From assembly GCA_964419225.1 (NCBI GenBank), contig CAYQPF010000131.1:1-14569 (forward strand): a stretch of 14,569 nt of DNA, given 5' to 3'. The position numbers and the translations under genes are program-made. Shown one piece after another: positions 12,162 to 14,569 of this stretch (position 1 is the stretch's first letter; each line of letters starts with the position of its first letter). The DNA comes from CAYQPF01 sp964419225 (GTDB lineage: Bacteria > Cloacimonadota > Cloacimonadia > Cloacimonadales > CAYQPF01). The notes under the pieces were generated by a model, which saw only the letters and a list, made by a program, of their open reading frames with translations, searched no databases and was not told where the DNA came from.

Positions 12162-14569
12162 TTAATAGATGTTTTTATTCTCCCTGTAACCTGCATTGTT
12201 CAGGTACCAGTCCGGATATTTTACACCTGCCGATTCTGCCCACTCGGCGAATTTAAGATGGGCACTTGTTATCTGAACTCCTTCTATTGTATACGAGTAT
12301 GTAGATGCAATATTAATTGCCCATGGAAGATTTTCGGCAGATTTATAGTATTTGCCGGCAGCCGGATCTGATCTGTCCTGATTAGTGCCAAAGTATGATT
12401 GATTAACAAGGCTCGTCGGAGGATAATTTGCAAGATGCACCTCTTTGCCCCGCTCGTGGTTTACAATAAGGAATGGATTGAAACTATTCAGGTTAAGATC
12501 ATTTATTCCATATACACCGGGAGTAAGACCAATATTCACAACCACTTTTACAGGAGCCACATAAGGATTTCCTGGTACGACATTCACGCCAAAGCCCGAC
12601 GGCGCAGACATAATACTGTTTGCATTATCAAAGGCGATTATTGTTATTTTATCCTGATTTGCCTCCGTACCATTAGGATTCAAAGTGATGTAACTACCGG
12701 TGAGGACAGATCCTTCTACCTGGATATCAGACGCTTTTACCGTTGTTCCCGGTAACTGGAAACCAAATCCGTTTGAGAAACCTGCTCCAATTGCCCTTAT
12801 TACAAAATTACAGAGCACCTCTGTTACCTTGTTTGCTGCATTTGTGACTATAGTAAACTGATAATCAATTACAAGATCATTAAAATCGAAGTCACCCTTA
12901 CTAGGCCACAAGTCTTCAAAGGCAAGACTTCCATAGCCCTCAGCAGGAAAGTAATTATTGAAAACTCTCGCCGGATCCATCGGGTAGCTATCATCCGCAT
13001 TGGCAACTCCATCACCATCCTGGTCAGGTGAGTTATTACGTTCAGAAAAATTAGCCTGTATCTCAGTCTGATTCAACGCCCTTCCAAACAACAGGACTTC
13101 ATCTATTGATCCCTTGAAAAACTTCTGGACCCCATTATCGGAACCAAGCGATACACTCCGGGTATTGACTTTCAGTCTGCCAGTTACAGCCTTACTGTTT
13201 TTAAGTTGCCCGTTCACATACATCTTTAAAACAGTTCCATCGTAAGTCATCGCTACATGGTACCACTCGTTGAGTATTGGTCTTCCTAACCCCCACTCTA
13301 ACGAATTACCGGTATTATCTTCCATACGTATACCACACTGCCACCCGTTCCATAAATCCAGACCTATACCGTGACCATCCCAATCACCTTTCTGGAAAAT
13401 CTTCGATGACTTGTATTCCTTAGCTTTTACCCATGTCATTACAGTAATGGCGTTGACTGGGTTAAGATTTGTAGCAGTAGGAATACTAACATTGCTATTA
13501 GTTCCGTTAAACTCCAGACAACTCCCTTTTACTCCTGTTCCCCAGACTGCCCCACTTAAAACACCATTATTTGAACCAGTATAGTCTTTAACAGTAGTTC
13601 CACTGTTTTCGTCCATTCTCCACGATGAAATGAGATCTGATGATCCGTTATCGGGGTGCGGAGTAGCTGTATAAATCTGACTGACTTCACTTTCTGTTAA
13701 TGATGTTCCAAATATCTGGACCTCATCAATTGTGCCCTTGAACGGGTAGAGTGTAGCTTGTTTACCTATTATGACATCGGCTGTAGAAGAATGCAGGGCA
13801 CCCGAATTTTGTCCGCTGGCTTTCAGAACCCCGTCCAGATAAAGTTTCATTGTTGCCCCATCATATGTGGCTGCAACATGGTGCCAGTCGGTATCAAGGA
13901 TACGGTCGGCATAGGTCATTACAATATCTTTATAAAGAGGGATATACAACGCAAATCCAACTCTTCCCTGAGCATCCATTCTAAGTATATACTTTACATT
14001 CTGGAATATAAGTGCTCCACCAGCACCAATTTCCGATTGTCTGAACCACAACGAAAGACTTATTTTATCTCCGGTCGGATTAAAGTTTCCTCCATTCGGA
14101 ATAAGTACATTTGATGTATTTCCGTCGAATTCGAGTGCACTGCCACTTATACCTGTTATCCAAGACGTTCCGGTATTTGTTCCATTTTTTACACCTAAAA
14201 CATCGTATGAAGTATTTCCGGTGTTCTCATCAAACTTCCAGCTAGCCAGAAGTCCGGCAGGAGGTGCTGGTGCAGCCTGCATACTTATAGCAGATGTCTG
14301 AGCAGGAAGATGGTAAGTAACTGTTATATGTGTTGACGATGCTATAGTTAGTGGCGATTTGTTAAACAGCACACTATTGACATGATTCGGAATATTTATA
14401 ATAATGACACTCGGTTCCGGATATGTACTGTGAAAACCCTTGTAGTATACCACCTTCTCGTCCATTGAAGTAATGGATATGACGAAGGGATTATCGGAAG
14501 TGACTGAAATTTCGACATTCCTACTGGTTTTCCAGTCAAATGTTGGTGGAACGTTGAGTGATTCCATCT
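12162..14569 (-). CDS. Large surface protein with two LamG-like domains and a C-terminal LruC domain, 5' end beyond window
   Basis: At least 801 residues read on the minus strand from the right edge. No signal peptide is seen, and the first Met (14567) sits only two bases from the edge, so the true start is probably outside. Residues 1 to about 95 form a beta-rich N-terminal domain beginning PPTFDWKTSRNVE. Two LamG/concanavalin-A-like domains follow, about 102-305 and 308-510, each starting with (L/I)xSW(K/R)xDEN(T/S)G and sharing LEF(D/N)GxxSNVxIP, WHH or WYHVAxTYDG and VxIG or VSLG. A short DQDGDGVANADD calcium-binding linker lies at about 515. The rest (about 535-801) is a LruC domain: YFPAEGYGSLAFEDLWPSKG, DFDFNDLVIDY and so on. 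LruC proteins in Bacteroidota are secreted or surface-attached and of unknown role; LamG domains suggest glycan or protein binding. Confidence 0.92.
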   Translation of the reverse strand, partial: MESLNVPPTFDWKTSRNVEISVTSDNPFVISITSMDEKVVYYKGFHSTYPEPSVIIINIPNHVNSVLFNKSPLTIASSTHITVTYHLPAQTSAISMQAAPAPPAGLLASWKFDENTGNTSYDVLGVKNGTNTGTSWITGISGSALEFDGNTSNVLIPNGGNFNPTGDKISLSLWFRQSEIGAGGALIFQNVKYILRMDAQGRVGFALYIPLYKDIVMTYADRILDTDWHHVAATYDGATMKLYLDGVLKASGQNSGALHSSTADVIIGKQATLYPFKGTIDEVQIFGTSLTESEVSQIYTATPHPDNGSSDLISSWRMDENSGTTVKDYTGSNNGVLSGAVWGTGVKGSCLEFNGTNSNVSIPTATNLNPVNAITVMTWVKAKEYKSSKIFQKGDWDGHGIGLDLWNGWQCGIRMEDNTGNSLEWGLGRPILNEWYHVAMTYDGTVLKMYVNGQLKNSKAVTGRLKVNTRSVSLGSDNGVQKFFKGSIDEVLLFGRALNQTEIQANFSERNNSPDQDGDGVANADDSYPMDPARVFNNYFPAEGYGSLAFEDLWPSKGDFDFNDLVIDYQFTIVTNAANKVTEVLCNFVIRAIGAGFSNGFGFQLPGTTVKASDIQVEGSVLTGSYITLNPNGTEANQDKITIIAFDNANSIMSAPSGFGVNVVPGNPYVAPVKVVVNIGLTPGVYGINDLNLNSFNPFLIVNHERGKEVHLANYPPTSLVNQSYFGTNQDRSDPAAGKYYKSAENLPWAINIASTYSYTIEGVQITSAHLKFAEWAESAGVKYPDWYLNNAGYRENKNIY

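Noticed and set aside
12399..14114. Plus-strand reading frames of 118 codons within the LruC gene
   Set aside because: They are antisense to a long, well-conserved protein and show no recognisable motif or start context.

Overview
The window looks like a piece of a Bacteroidota genome (Bacteroidales or a close relative), probably from a draft or metagenome assembly. The lineage clues are a LytS/YpdA-type histidine kinase, a GufA-type ZIP transporter, a Bacteroidetes-style signal peptidase I relic, an Lnb/DUF4105 membrane protein, a LruC-domain surface protein, AT-rich spacers without Shine-Dalgarno sequences, and several matches to the Bacteroidetes promoter pattern (TTTG, about 20 bp, TAnnTTTG). 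A run of exactly 100 N at 4919-5018 is flanked by two identical 55-bp copies, which marks an unmerged contig join rather than a real gap.

Layout. 1-985 (minus): a histidine kinase cut by the window edge. Divergent from it, 1103-3601 (plus) is a closely spaced row: a small exported protein with an internal HG..W.EL.F repeat, a lipoprotein of the KPxIYxYP kind, a ZIP metal transporter, and a signal peptidase I gene destroyed by a T-run frameshift and a large internal deletion. 3609-4049 is a damaged yefM/yoeB toxin-antitoxin locus: promoter, three operator-like GTACATA boxes at an exact 12-bp period, an intact antitoxin, and a toxin reduced to its two ends.

4085-7157 (plus) holds a DUF4180 protein, a DUF3795 protein that appears to read in frame into a GNAT acetyltransferase once the false gap is closed, a second GNAT gene overlapping it, and an Lnb-like protein (candidate lipoprotein N-acyltransferase) overlapping that. 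The last three start within the preceding gene, so they are probably co-translated. 7143-7859 is a higBA toxin-antitoxin pair whose promoter lies in the 3' end of the Lnb-like gene; its antitoxin overlaps the start of an exported protein of unknown role (7843-8541).

8580-11527 (plus) holds a large exported protein with two about 165-residue repeats and a charged low-complexity tail, then an exported serine beta-lactamase-fold hydrolase. 11540-14569 (minus) holds an exported glutathione peroxidase and, cut by the right edge, a large surface protein with two LamG-like domains and a C-terminal LruC domain.

The common theme is the envelope: exported proteins, lipoproteins, and possibly a lipoprotein-modifying enzyme, with two small toxin-antitoxin loci between them. 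I see no RNA gene, insertion sequence, integrase or CRISPR array, and no convincing hairpin terminator. No gene-free stretch exceeds 300 bases. The most unusual points are the double decay around the orphan antitoxin with its ordered operator array, the DUF3795-GNAT fusion hidden by an assembly artefact, and two exported repeat proteins I cannot assign to any family.
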